Counted from the first letter of the stretch, positions 1-7,150 are shown. The stretch is 13,930 nt of DNA from an uncultured Muribaculaceae bacterium (GCA_904502025.1 CAJGDJ010000044.1:1-13930); one strand, 5' to 3'. Notes: generated by a model from the sequence alone, not told the origin. Numbers and translations are program-made.

Positions 1-251
1 GGTATAGTAGTTGGTCCAGTTATATATATGATGACTTAGGAAATCAATATACCGATGTAACAGTGTCGGTAGGTAATAAATCCGGTAGTTGGGTGTCAAA
101 TACAATTCCGTCAGGAGTTTCAGTGAAATGTTCAATAATAGTAAAAAATGTCAATGCCAATGCATCAATGTTCTCGAGTATAAAATTACATTCATTTGGA
201 GATAATATTGATGAGGAATATTTATATTTGAACAAAGTAAAATTCAAATAA
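1..251 (+). CDS. 3' end of an unidentified gene (C-terminal about 82 residues)
   Basis: The frame is open from the left edge (first complete codon at base 3) to a TAA at 249-251, so this is the C-terminal part of a larger protein. A GTG at 63 could be read as a start but nothing favours it, because the frame is uninterrupted upstream. The visible protein is rich in Ser, Val, Asn and Thr and alternates hydrophobic and polar residues (for example VSVKCSIIVKNVNANAS), which suggests a beta-sandwich. The short YDDLGNQY followed later by a hydrophobic strand and IKLHSFG recalls small Ig-like DUF4352-type domains, but I cannot assign a family. Only 9 bases separate its stop from the ATG at 261, so it is very probably co-transcribed with the next three genes and should be treated as part of the same system. 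Confidence 0.75.
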   Translation, partial: YSSWSSYIYDDLGNQYTDVTVSVGNKSGSWVSNTIPSGVSVKCSIIVKNVNANASMFSSIKLHSFGDNIDEEYLYLNKVKFK

Positions 252-260
252 AAATTGCAG

Positions 261-1793
261 ATGAATTTATTTACATATATAAAACCGATAGTAGCAAGCA
301 CCCTTTTATTAGGGTGCTGTCTGTCGGCAGATGCCGATGCCTTTGATGATTATATAAAAAAGAAAAATCAGGAGTGGGATAGAGCGATAGCGAAATATAA
401 TGACCAATATGAGGCAAAAGTAGCTGAGTATAATACTGCTTTTGAAAAAAAAAGAGCCGAATATAATGCTCGGTTTCTTGATTATATTGCGAAGCCTTGG
501 CAAGAATATGAGTTAAACCAGCACAAGAAGGCTCCGACAATTCCTACTCCCGATATAATAATCCCTGCTGACAAGACTGAACCGAAAAAGACGATTCAAA
601 TCAAAGAAGATCTAAAAATAATCGAATTGCCTAAAGACAACGATGTCGATTTGACAATTCGTGAGGTATCGCAACACGCGTCTCATAAAGTTAACTATTA
701 TGGCTCAACGCTAAAAGTAGAGTTAACAAAGGAATCTGCGAAGCGTTTTAAGGTGCAGAGCGTTTCGGAGAAAGCGGTGTCAAAAGCGATGTCATTTTTG
801 ATTAATGATTCTCAATTTAAAAAATTGGTTGATGATTGTGTGGCATTGAAATCACAATACAATATGTGTGATTGGGGGTATATAATGTTTACCGATAAAT
901 TGGCAAAATCATATTTCGGAGAAAAAAAATGCAGTGAATCAATACTCCTTCGTGCATTTTTATTGACACAAACAGGTTATGATGTACGAGTTGGAAAGAG
1001 TGAAAACGGTCTTGAATTGTTGGTGAATTCCAATGATGAAATATTTGAATATTTGTATGTGAATTTTCTTGATGATAATAGTGAAAGAAGATATTATTTG
1101 GTTACTGCAAAAAATGTAGAATATATAAGTACATATAAGGAAAGATTCTGCGAAAAATCAAAGCCATGTGAAATGAAAATAAGCTCACCTCCTGTGTTTG
1201 AGGTATCACCATCGCAAAATCGCAATTATAATTCTCGCGTAGGGGTGTCGGTAGGTGCATTTGTAAATAAGAATCTAATGAATTTTTATGATGATTATCC
1301 CCCTTGCCATTGGAGTGTATATGCAGTGTCGGGCATGAGCCAAGAGCTGTATAAACAAGTAGTAGGAGAGTTGAGGCAACAAATTTTAGGATTAGATAAA
1401 AAAAGTGCAGTTTCACAAATCTTGAATTTTGTGCAGACGGCGTTTCCTTATGCTAAAGATAGTTTACAATTCAAAGGTGAAAGATCGTTATTCCCTGATG
1501 AAACATTCTACTATCCGGGGTGTGATTGTGAAGACCATGCAATATTATTTGCGTATCTTGTAAATGAATTGGTTGGATTAGATGTAATATTTTTGCATTA
1601 TAGTGCTCCGTTCCCTCATTTATCAACGGCCATAAAATTTGATGATGAAAGAATTTTAGGAGATGCAATATTATATGAAGGTGAAAAATATATAATGTGC
1701 GATCCAACTATAGGTGGTTCAGGTGCTGATATTGGAGTACAGGCAAGAGAATGTAAAAATCTTGTGCCGATATGTTATAAAATTAAATTTTAA
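261..1793 (+). CDS. Secreted or lipid-anchored protein with C-terminal transglutaminase-like domain
   Basis: The protein is 510 residues from the ATG at 261. An in-frame TTG at 255 is possible but less likely. Residues 1-28 form an export signal: a hydrophobic stretch ending LLLGC could be a lipobox with C19 as the lipidated residue, and cleavage after ADADA (about residue 27) is the alternative. Residues 30-90 are charged, with repeated xYN/AEYN spacing, and look like a coiled coil. Residues 91-130 form a Pro/Lys-rich linker. The C-terminal domain (about 385-510) shows the transglutaminase/cysteine-protease signature: C423 in GCDCEDHA, H453 in PHLSTAI and D481 in CDPTIGG form a complete Cys-His-Asp triad. 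Residues 185-285 look like a degenerate copy of the same fold. The likely role is proteolysis, amidation or crosslinking of a protein in the periplasm or cell surface; no substrate is known. The stop overlaps the next start by one base (TAATG), indicating translational coupling. Confidence 0.85.
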   Translation: MNLFTYIKPIVASTLLLGCCLSADADAFDDYIKKKNQEWDRAIAKYNDQYEAKVAEYNTAFEKKRAEYNARFLDYIAKPWQEYELNQHKKAPTIPTPDIIIPADKTEPKKTIQIKEDLKIIELPKDNDVDLTIREVSQHASHKVNYYGSTLKVELTKESAKRFKVQSVSEKAVSKAMSFLINDSQFKKLVDDCVALKSQYNMCDWGYIMFTDKLAKSYFGEKKCSESILLRAFLLTQTGYDVRVGKSENGLELLVNSNDEIFEYLYVNFLDDNSERRYYLVTAKNVEYISTYKERFCEKSKPCEMKISSPPVFEVSPSQNRNYNSRVGVSVGAFVNKNLMNFYDDYPPCHWSVYAVSGMSQELYKQVVGELRQQILGLDKKSAVSQILNFVQTAFPYAKDSLQFKGERSLFPDETFYYPGCDCEDHAILFAYLVNELVGLDVIFLHYSAPFPHLSTAIKFDDERILGDAILYEGEKYIMCDPTIGGSGADIGVQARECKNLVPICYKIKF

Positions 1794-2929
1794 TGAATAG
1801 TCGCAAAATATATCTGAGACGAAGCTTTTTAATATGGCTGTTGGCGTTAGTGCTTTTGTGGGGATTTCGGTTCATTCCTCTCGATATAACTGATTTTGTT
1901 GGGAATGCAAATAAAATTCCTACCGAACCTTATGATTTATATGCTCAATACGAAGCAAATTCTTCGGTAAGTGAATTAGATAATCGCATAGTGATTATAA
2001 ATATTCCTGACTATGCTAATCGAAATGATATTGCTACATATTTGGAGGAATTAGCAATGTGTAATCCATCGGTTGTTGGCCTTGATTTTATTTTTCCTGA
2101 GCATAAAGATTCTATTGCTGATAACCGTTTAGCTGAAGCGATAAACACTTTTGATGATAAAATCGTAGTTGCATCGTTTTATAATGGAGAACGAATGATG
2201 CGAAGTTTCTTTGCCGACAATATAAACGGATATGAGGGTTGTATAAATGCCGATGTAGAGAGTAAATATGATGTAATACGCACGTTTATGCCATTGATGG
2301 AAATCGATGGTGAAATTGAGTCGAGTTTAGCATATTTGGTAGGCTCGCTATATACAAATAAAAGAGAAACCGAACATATTAAACCTAATGAGAGAGCTTA
2401 TATATATTGGAAGTCGGTAAAGTTTCCAATAGTTGATGCAGAGGATATATTTAGCGATAAAGAAAAAATAGAAAAAAAAATAGTATTAGTCGGTTCCTTA
2501 AATCAAGAAGATGTTCATCGCACATCGATATCTTCGGATTATAACGGAGTAAAGGTTTTAGCTCACTCAATCAGAAATATAATCGATGGCGATTTTATCT
2601 ATTATAATCCATTGTTGAATAATGTATTGTGTGGGTTGATTCTATTGCTGTCCTCATTTATAATTCAGTTTTTTGAGTGTAATGGAGACGAGAGATATAG
2701 TGAATGCACTTCACTTGTGAGTTTCTTGATGCAAATATTGCTGTTGATTGGAGTTGTTATATTTGGAGGTTATAAATTATACCAATTGGGAATATATGTT
2801 GATTTTACAATGTTATTGTTAGGTATTTTGGTATATCCTATAATTAATGATTCTTATAATGTAGGTAAACGTTTTATTGAGGGCGTAATAAGACAAATTT
2901 TGAAACTTAAAAAAATAAGGTTGAAATGA
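1793..2929 (+). CDS. CHASE2-domain membrane protein without a cytoplasmic output domain
   Basis: The 378-residue protein begins with one transmembrane helix (about 11-28), followed by an extracytoplasmic domain (about 29-268) and three closely packed transmembrane helices (about 275-294, 308-328, 333-352). This is the usual CHASE2 topology. CHASE2 hallmarks are VIINIPDYANR near 67-77, VVGLDFIFPE near 94-103 followed by the D..LAEAI helix, and the C-terminal KIVLVGSLNQEDVHRT...YNGVKVLAHSIRNII segment. CHASE2 is an extracellular sensory domain normally joined to a histidine kinase, nucleotide cyclase or protein kinase. Here the chain ends about 25 basic residues after the last helix (LKLKKIRLK), so there is no enzymatic output. 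It presumably signals through, or anchors, the products of neighbouring genes. It overlaps the upstream gene by 1 base and the downstream gene by 4 (ATGA). The family call is fairly firm; the role is inference. Confidence 0.85.
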   Translation: MNSRKIYLRRSFLIWLLALVLLWGFRFIPLDITDFVGNANKIPTEPYDLYAQYEANSSVSELDNRIVIINIPDYANRNDIATYLEELAMCNPSVVGLDFIFPEHKDSIADNRLAEAINTFDDKIVVASFYNGERMMRSFFADNINGYEGCINADVESKYDVIRTFMPLMEIDGEIESSLAYLVGSLYTNKRETEHIKPNERAYIYWKSVKFPIVDAEDIFSDKEKIEKKIVLVGSLNQEDVHRTSISSDYNGVKVLAHSIRNIIDGDFIYYNPLLNNVLCGLILLLSSFIIQFFECNGDERYSECTSLVSFLMQILLLIGVVIFGGYKLYQLGIYVDFTMLLLGILVYPIINDSYNVGKRFIEGVIRQILKLKKIRLK

Positions 2930-3663
2930 AACGATTTGGATTAATGTTATTGCTTGTTATTACAAGTTTTAATTGTGTGATAGCCGATAATTTTTATGAA
3001 GTATATAGTGTAAATGGTTCGGCTTGGGTGCAATCAGGTTCTACTTGGCAATCTCTGTGTAAAGATGATATTATTAGTGAAAATGCTACAGTGAGAATAA
3101 ATAGTAATACGAAAGCTGAGTTTGCAGATCGTTGGCATGTATATACAATAAACCAACAAAAGAAAGGGGTGCTAAAAGATCTTATTGTATGGGTGAGCAA
3201 GCAGACGACTGTTGATAAGATTCAAGGTACCAAAACAAATGAAAGGTTGCATAAAGTTGGATTGGTTACAGTGCGTGATTCAGCAGTGGCAGACACTGAA
3301 AATGTTATTAGTAAAAAAGAGATGTATATTATCTTTTACGATAGTGGACGTTCATTGACTGCATGCCTTTTAGCAGATGGTATGCATGAATTTAAGAAAG
3401 TTGAAATCTCAAAGAGAGAGGCAATATTAGATCTCTTGGACGAATGTCGAGCTTCGGACAACGGATTGGAGTCTATATATAATGATAGTAGATTGTATTC
3501 GATGTTGTGGGCTGAGGTTGAATGCTACTTAAAAGAAGATATGACTATAATATATGAAGTGCCACAATATTTATACAATGTAGATATGGAAAAGGTAAAA
3601 AATGCTGATTCCATGGAAATGGGTAAAAAGTATAGAATGTGCCCGGTTGAGCCTAAATTATAA
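2926..3663 (+). CDS. Secreted FecR-like protein with a C-terminal CHAT-like fragment
   Basis: The protein has 245 residues. Residues 1-20 form a signal peptide (hydrophobic LMLLLVITSF, probable cleavage after CVIA). Residues 22-75 resemble the FecR-type beta domain: YEVYSVNGSAWVQSG, W41, then DDIISENATVRINSNTKAEF, the pattern 'value written, threshold, Ser/Asn-rich strand'. Residues about 130-238 resemble the segment that leads into and begins a CHAT (caspase-like) domain. MYIIFYDSG...TACLL is followed by IYNDSRLYSMLWAEVECYL, then MTIIYEVPQYLYNVDME and MGKKYRMC, matching the family pattern lY..lW.pL...L, t+yysP.G.L..i...al, l...Y.l. The protein stops where CHAT domains go on to their catalytic His and Cys, so it should not be a protease. 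It is coupled to the CHASE2 gene by ATGA and is the last gene of its operon. The FecR-like call is moderate and the CHAT-like call is tentative. Confidence 0.7.
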   Translation: MKRFGLMLLLVITSFNCVIADNFYEVYSVNGSAWVQSGSTWQSLCKDDIISENATVRINSNTKAEFADRWHVYTINQQKKGVLKDLIVWVSKQTTVDKIQGTKTNERLHKVGLVTVRDSAVADTENVISKKEMYIIFYDSGRSLTACLLADGMHEFKKVEISKREAILDLLDECRASDNGLESIYNDSRLYSMLWAEVECYLKEDMTIIYEVPQYLYNVDMEKVKNADSMEMGKKYRMCPVEPKL

Positions 3664-3679
3664 AATACTCCATAAAACT

Positions 3680-3712
3680 AATCAAGGGAGCTCCGATGGG
3701 GCTCCCTTGATT
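3680..3712. terminator. Bidirectional hairpin terminator between convergent units
   Basis: The arms AATCAAGGGAGC (3680-3691) and GCTCCCTTGATT (3701-3712) are a perfect 12-bp inverted repeat. On the + strand three more pairs (U-G, C-G, C-G) close the loop to GAU. On the + strand it is followed by TTGTTG-type sequence after the operon at 1-3663. On the - strand it is followed by AGTTTTATGG and so also ends the glutamine synthetase transcript. It lies between two stop codons, 17 bases from one and 23 from the other. Confidence 0.85.
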
Positions 3713-3735
3713 GTTGTTAGATATGTCGTTGTCGA

Positions 3736-5238
3736 TTATCCGCAGTGGAAGTAGCGGGTTACGATTTTGAGCATTTCTTCTTGGTTACCTTCGATGTCGC
3801 GACGCAATGTCTTGTCGTCGTAAGAACGGAGTTTGTTGATAATGCCGTTGATCATCGCCGGGCTGAATACGTTGTATTTTTCAAATACTTCGCGTTGACG
3901 TTCGAGGCAGTCAGCCGATGCTGCACAACTATCGGGAAGTTGATCCAATGAGTTGAGTTTGTCGGCGTTTTCTTCCTTGTGAATATTCACGTTAACGTAT
4001 GTCTTTTCTGCAATTTCTAATGCATTCTCGATTTCAAAACCATGACGACAAGCAACAGCAAGACCAGCGATAAGTTGGTAGATATCGGCCGAACCATCTG
4101 GCGAACGCATTTCGACAGTTTGTTTTTGGGTTGTGTCGTAGTTGCTTGGTGCTTCAAGTGGGTTAGCGAGTTGACACATATCTGATTTTGCCGCCCAACC
4201 AAGTGGCACGCGTACCAATACCGAACGGTTGCGATCGCCCCAGCATACATTAGTAGGTGCTTCTTGGTGAGGTACGAGACGGAAATATGAAGTTGGGTTT
4301 GTGTTACCAAACGCAGTGATTGAAGGTGCAAGTTCCATCATACCTGCGATTGCTTTGCGAGCTGTAGCTGATAGCACGCCACCGTCGAGCATTTGGTTTT
4401 GACCATCTTTCACGATACGCATGTGTACGTGAAGACCTGAACCGGCTTTGCCCACAGTGATTTTTGGAGCGAAAGTGATGTCGTAGCCCAATTGATATGC
4501 GAGGTTGCGGATAATCCATTTAGCCACCATAAGTTGGTCGGCAGCATCTTTGGCATTTACTGGCAAGAACTCAATTTCGTTTTGCTCATAAATCATGCCA
4601 TCGATAGTGAAGTTGCCCACTTCAGAGTGCCCGTATTTGATTTGACCACCAGCTTGTGCAATGTAAGCCATACATTGGGTGCGGAATTCGTTAAATTTTG
4701 CGTATGGGGCTGACTCGTGATATCCTTTTTGGTCGGTAGCGGGGAACATTTCGTCATCGGGGGCGATAACGTAGTATTCCAATTCGCCCATTGCTTGGAA
4801 CTCCATGCCTGTAACCTCGTTAAACGCTTTACATGCTTTGTGAAGAGTGTTTTCGGGAGAGCTTTCAAGAGGTTCGCCATCTTTGTTGAAATAAGAGCAA
4901 AGTATTGAAAGGGTAGGGATTTCAGCAAATGGATCGAGGAATGCAGTTGAGAAACGTGGCAACACATAAAGGTCGCTGCTTCCTGCCTCAATGAATGGGA
5001 AAAGACTTGAGCCGTCAACGCGTTCTCCACAAGTGAGTATAGCATCGAGATAAGCCAAATTGTTAATTACAAAATTCAAAGTTTTCAAACGTCCATCGCC
5101 GGCAGGGTACATAAAGTTGACCATGCGTATTTCGTTTTCGCTGATAAAGCGAATAATGTCGGCTTTGGTAAATTCTTTTGCAGGTTTACCAAGATAAGCC
5201 ACAACCTTGTTAGGGTTCAAAGCAAGTTCTTTATCCAT
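3736..5238 (-). CDS. glnA: Glutamine synthetase, type-I-like, 500 residues
   Basis: The enzyme makes glutamine from glutamate, ammonia and ATP in the cytoplasm. The length of 500 fits a type I enzyme rather than the roughly 730-residue GSIII common in Bacteroidetes. Visible motifs in order are the N-terminal beta-grasp segment (FMYPAGDGRLKTLNF, 42-56), the Asp latch VDGSS (74-78), metal ligands in GELEYYV (E152, E154), GHSEVGNF (E206) and NEIEF, GSGLHVH (266-272), NPTSYFRLVPHQEAP (314-328), NRSVLVRVP (337-345) and VEMRSPDGSADIY (375-387). The usual HEV..GQ.EI block carries a short insertion (about residues 207-219). The position of the adenylylation Tyr (NLY.LP in proteobacterial enzymes) reads NSLDQLP, so classical adenylylation is unlikely. 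It is a single-gene unit on the - strand, divergent from the PAP2 gene, with a candidate promoter at 5283-5314. Confidence 0.93.
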   Translation of the reverse strand: MDKELALNPNKVVAYLGKPAKEFTKADIIRFISENEIRMVNFMYPAGDGRLKTLNFVINNLAYLDAILTCGERVDGSSLFPFIEAGSSDLYVLPRFSTAFLDPFAEIPTLSILCSYFNKDGEPLESSPENTLHKACKAFNEVTGMEFQAMGELEYYVIAPDDEMFPATDQKGYHESAPYAKFNEFRTQCMAYIAQAGGQIKYGHSEVGNFTIDGMIYEQNEIEFLPVNAKDAADQLMVAKWIIRNLAYQLGYDITFAPKITVGKAGSGLHVHMRIVKDGQNQMLDGGVLSATARKAIAGMMELAPSITAFGNTNPTSYFRLVPHQEAPTNVCWGDRNRSVLVRVPLGWAAKSDMCQLANPLEAPSNYDTTQKQTVEMRSPDGSADIYQLIAGLAVACRHGFEIENALEIAEKTYVNVNIHKEENADKLNSLDQLPDSCAASADCLERQREVFEKYNVFSPAMINGIINKLRSYDDKTLRRDIEGNQEEMLKIVTRYFHCG

Positions 5239-5282
5239 AATATATTAGTTAGTTGTAAATAATCTAATGTCATTTCAAACTA

Positions 5283-5314
5283 CAAATATAAATAATTGCT
5301 ATAAAACTCACAAT
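5283..5314 (-). promoter_or_regulatory. Candidate Bacteroidetes promoter for glnA
   Basis: Read on the - strand, TATATTTG (complement of 5283-5290) matches the -7 consensus TAnnTTTG exactly. ATTG (complement of 5311-5314) is a three-of-four match to the -33 TTTG, with a 20-bp gap. Transcription would start near 5276, about 38 bases before the ATG at 5238. Confidence 0.6.
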
Positions 5315-5326
5315 TGATTTATGATT

Positions 5327-5360
5327 TTTCTGAAAAATTGAATTATTCTATGTATTTTTG
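5327..5360 (+). promoter_or_regulatory. Candidate Bacteroidetes promoter for the PAP2 gene
   Basis: TATTTTTG at 5353-5360 matches the -7 consensus TAnnTTTG. TTTC at 5327-5330 is a weak -33, with a 22-bp gap. The -7 box covers the in-frame GTG at 5360, which argues that translation starts at the ATG at 5399 and not at that GTG. Confidence 0.55.
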
Positions 5361-5398
5361 TGCGTTCAAAAAAACAGATAGAACATATAGTGATATTT

Positions 5399-6175
5399 AT
5401 GAGAATAAAGCTGTTATTGATATTTGTAGTTTCATTTCAATTAATATTTGCTCAAACCGAATCGCTTGATAGTGTTGTTGAGATTCAACCAATTGATAGT
5501 GTTGCTGTTATTGATGAATCAACACAATTCAAGCCCACGCAATTGATATTGCCACTGTCGTTGGTTGCGATTGGTTCGACCGGATTGTATATCGATTGGT
5601 GTAAAGATGCAAAGCATTATGTGAGAAATGAGGTGTGTGAGTGGCGTGGAGATAATTACTGCAAGGTTGATGATTACTTGCAATATCTTCCGGTGGCAGC
5701 ATATTTGGGCTTGGATTATATTGGGGTAAAGGCAAAACATTCGTTTGTGGAACGAATGTGTGCGGGTGCAACCTCTTATTTAACCATGGCTATACTGGTT
5801 AACACAACAAAATATTTGGTTAATTCGCCTCGACCTGATTCAGATGCGACAAACTCATTCCCGTCGGGACACACAGCAACGGTATTTACCGGAGCTGAAT
5901 TGGTGCGTAAAGAGTATGGCTGGGGAGCCGGTATTGGAGCATACGTTGTGGCGTGTGGTGTTGGTTTTATGCGAGTTTGGAACGACCGGCACTGGTTTAC
6001 CGATGTTTTGGCGGGAGCGGGTGTTGGCATTTTAAGTGCGAATATAGGATATTGGATGCTGCCGGTGTGGCAAGACTTGTTTAATCTAAAGAAATCAAAT
6101 GCGGCAATTGCCATCACTCCCTATTACAACCATTTTAATAAGGAATTTGGAGCCGGAATGGCAATGGTATTCTGA
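5399..6175 (+). CDS. Secreted or membrane PAP2-family phosphatase
   Basis: The ATG at 5399 gives 258 residues with a clean signal peptide (MRIKLLLIFVVSFQLIFAQ). The longer GTG-start version would place 13 residues ahead of it and overlap the promoter. The three phosphatidic acid phosphatase type 2 motifs are intact: K138-x6-R145-P146, P155-S156-G157-H158, and R192-x5-H198-x3-D202. H158 and H198 are the expected catalytic histidines. Hydrophobic segments around 49-65, 97-110, 122-137, 175-191 and 203-222 are membrane-spanning or membrane-associated. The family removes phosphate from lipid substrates at the periplasmic face (phosphatidic acid, undecaprenyl pyrophosphate, phosphatidylglycerophosphate or lipid A phosphate), and sequence alone does not choose between them. 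The last 20 residues form alternating strands and end in Phe. It stands alone between a divergent glnA and a putative terminator. Confidence 0.85.
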   Translation: MRIKLLLIFVVSFQLIFAQTESLDSVVEIQPIDSVAVIDESTQFKPTQLILPLSLVAIGSTGLYIDWCKDAKHYVRNEVCEWRGDNYCKVDDYLQYLPVAAYLGLDYIGVKAKHSFVERMCAGATSYLTMAILVNTTKYLVNSPRPDSDATNSFPSGHTATVFTGAELVRKEYGWGAGIGAYVVACGVGFMRVWNDRHWFTDVLAGAGVGILSANIGYWMLPVWQDLFNLKKSNAAIAITPYYNHFNKEFGAGMAMVF

Positions 6176-6208
6176 TTTAATGAGCTGAGAATATATAGAT
6201 AAAAACAT

Positions 6209-6245
6209 AGAGTCGCTTCCTGATTGGTTGTGGCTTTGTTTTTTT
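6209..6245 (+). terminator. Putative intrinsic terminator after the PAP2 gene
   Basis: AGTCGC (6211-6216) can pair with GTGGCT (6230-6235) using two G-U pairs around a 13-nt loop, with two more weak pairs outside it. A T-rich run (TTGTTTTTTT) follows to 6245. The stem is weak, so this is moderate evidence only. The remaining intergenic sequence to 6347 shows nothing else I can name. Confidence 0.45.
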
Positions 6246-6319
6246 GAGAGTGGGATTTGCTCTAAAGAAGATGAGATTTGGTTGCAAATTGTTTGGTATC
6301 TGTGAGTTTTTGTTGTCAA

Positions 6320-6355
6320 TTTGTTATGTTTTTAATGTAAAAGTTGCTATATTTG
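6320..6355 (+). promoter_or_regulatory. Promoter of the omega-amidase / ior / paaK operon
   Basis: TATATTTG at 6348-6355 is an exact match to the Bacteroidetes -7 consensus. TTTG at 6320-6323 matches the -33 box but the gap is 24 bp, slightly long; TATG at 6325-6328 is an alternative with a 19-bp gap. The start site would fall near 6362, leaving a leader of only about a dozen bases before the ATG at 6375. Confidence 0.65.
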
Positions 6356-6374
6356 CAAAATAAAACGATATATT

Positions 6375-7124
6375 ATGAAAATAACGATATTACAACGAGA
6401 TATAGTTTGGGCTGATACTAAGCTTAATGTTGCTCGTGCAAATGAGGCTATTGACAACAATCTCGGAGCAGACCTATATGTGTTGCCCGAAATGTTTTCG
6501 ACAGGCTTTTGCATTCACCCCGAAGGTATTGCTGAAAGTGCCGATAGTGACACCCTCAAATGGATGAAACAAAAGGCCGCTGCAACCAATGCTGCAATCG
6601 CAGGTAGTGTTGCCGTAGAGCAAGAGGGTAAATTCTATAATCGATTCTATTTCGTAAAACCGAACGGTGAAGTTGCATTCTATGACAAGAAACACCTCTT
6701 TACATACGGTGGCGAACATAAACGATTCACCGCCGGCGACCGCCGTGTGATTGTAGAATGGAAAGGGGTGAGGATATTGCTTGAAGTGTGCTATGATTTG
6801 CGTTTCCCTATATGGTCGCGTAATCGTGGCGACTACGATATGATTCTCTATGTGGCAAGTTGGCCAACACCTCGTGTGGGTGCATGGAGTGCGTTGTTGG
6901 TGGCTCGTGCTATCGAAAATCAATGCTATGTGGCAGGAGTGAACCGCGTGGGTACAGACCCTACATGTGAATATTGTGGCGGTAGCGTGATTATCGATCC
7001 ATACGGCAAGACGATTGCAGCGTGTGCTATGAATGAGGAATGTGAGGCTTCGGCTGAGGTGGATATGCCTATGTTGGAGGCTTTCCGTGAAAAATTCCCG
7101 GCTCTCAATGATGCAGATATTTAA
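6375..7124 (+). CDS. Nitrilase-superfamily omega-amidase (Nit2/YafV type)
   Basis: The 249-residue protein is a full-length single-domain carbon-nitrogen hydrolase. The catalytic triad is visible: E39 in LYVLPEMFSTGF, K105 in YDKKHLF, and C139 in LLEVCYDLRFP. The combination LPEMFSTGF, KKHLFTYGGEHKRFTAG and CYDLRFPIWSRN is the Nit2/YafV pattern, not that of carbamoylputrescine amidases or NAD synthetase domains. Known members hydrolyse 2-oxoglutaramate and 2-oxosuccinamate to 2-oxoglutarate or oxaloacetate plus ammonia. It opens a six-gene operon, 26 bases ahead of iorA. Since the operon also encodes an aminotransferase, a role in clearing 2-oxoglutaramate after glutamine-dependent transamination is a reasonable inference. 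Confidence 0.88.
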   Translation: MKITILQRDIVWADTKLNVARANEAIDNNLGADLYVLPEMFSTGFCIHPEGIAESADSDTLKWMKQKAAATNAAIAGSVAVEQEGKFYNRFYFVKPNGEVAFYDKKHLFTYGGEHKRFTAGDRRVIVEWKGVRILLEVCYDLRFPIWSRNRGDYDMILYVASWPTPRVGAWSALLVARAIENQCYVAGVNRVGTDPTCEYCGGSVIIDPYGKTIAACAMNEECEASAEVDMPMLEAFREKFPALNDADI

Positions 7125-7150
7125 TAAATAGAAAATAAAAACAATATAAT

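Noticed and set aside
255..260. A TTG start two codons before the ATG of the transglutaminase-like gene
   Set aside because: The ATG at 261 gives an equally good signal peptide and a more usual start codon.
4593..5045. A 150-codon open frame on the - strand inside glnA
   Set aside because: It is an out-of-frame shadow of glutamine synthetase, whose own frame has all family motifs.
5360..5398. A GTG start that would lengthen the PAP2 protein by 13 residues
   Set aside because: The GTG falls in the predicted -7 promoter box, and the ATG at 5399 gives a clean signal peptide at the N-terminus.
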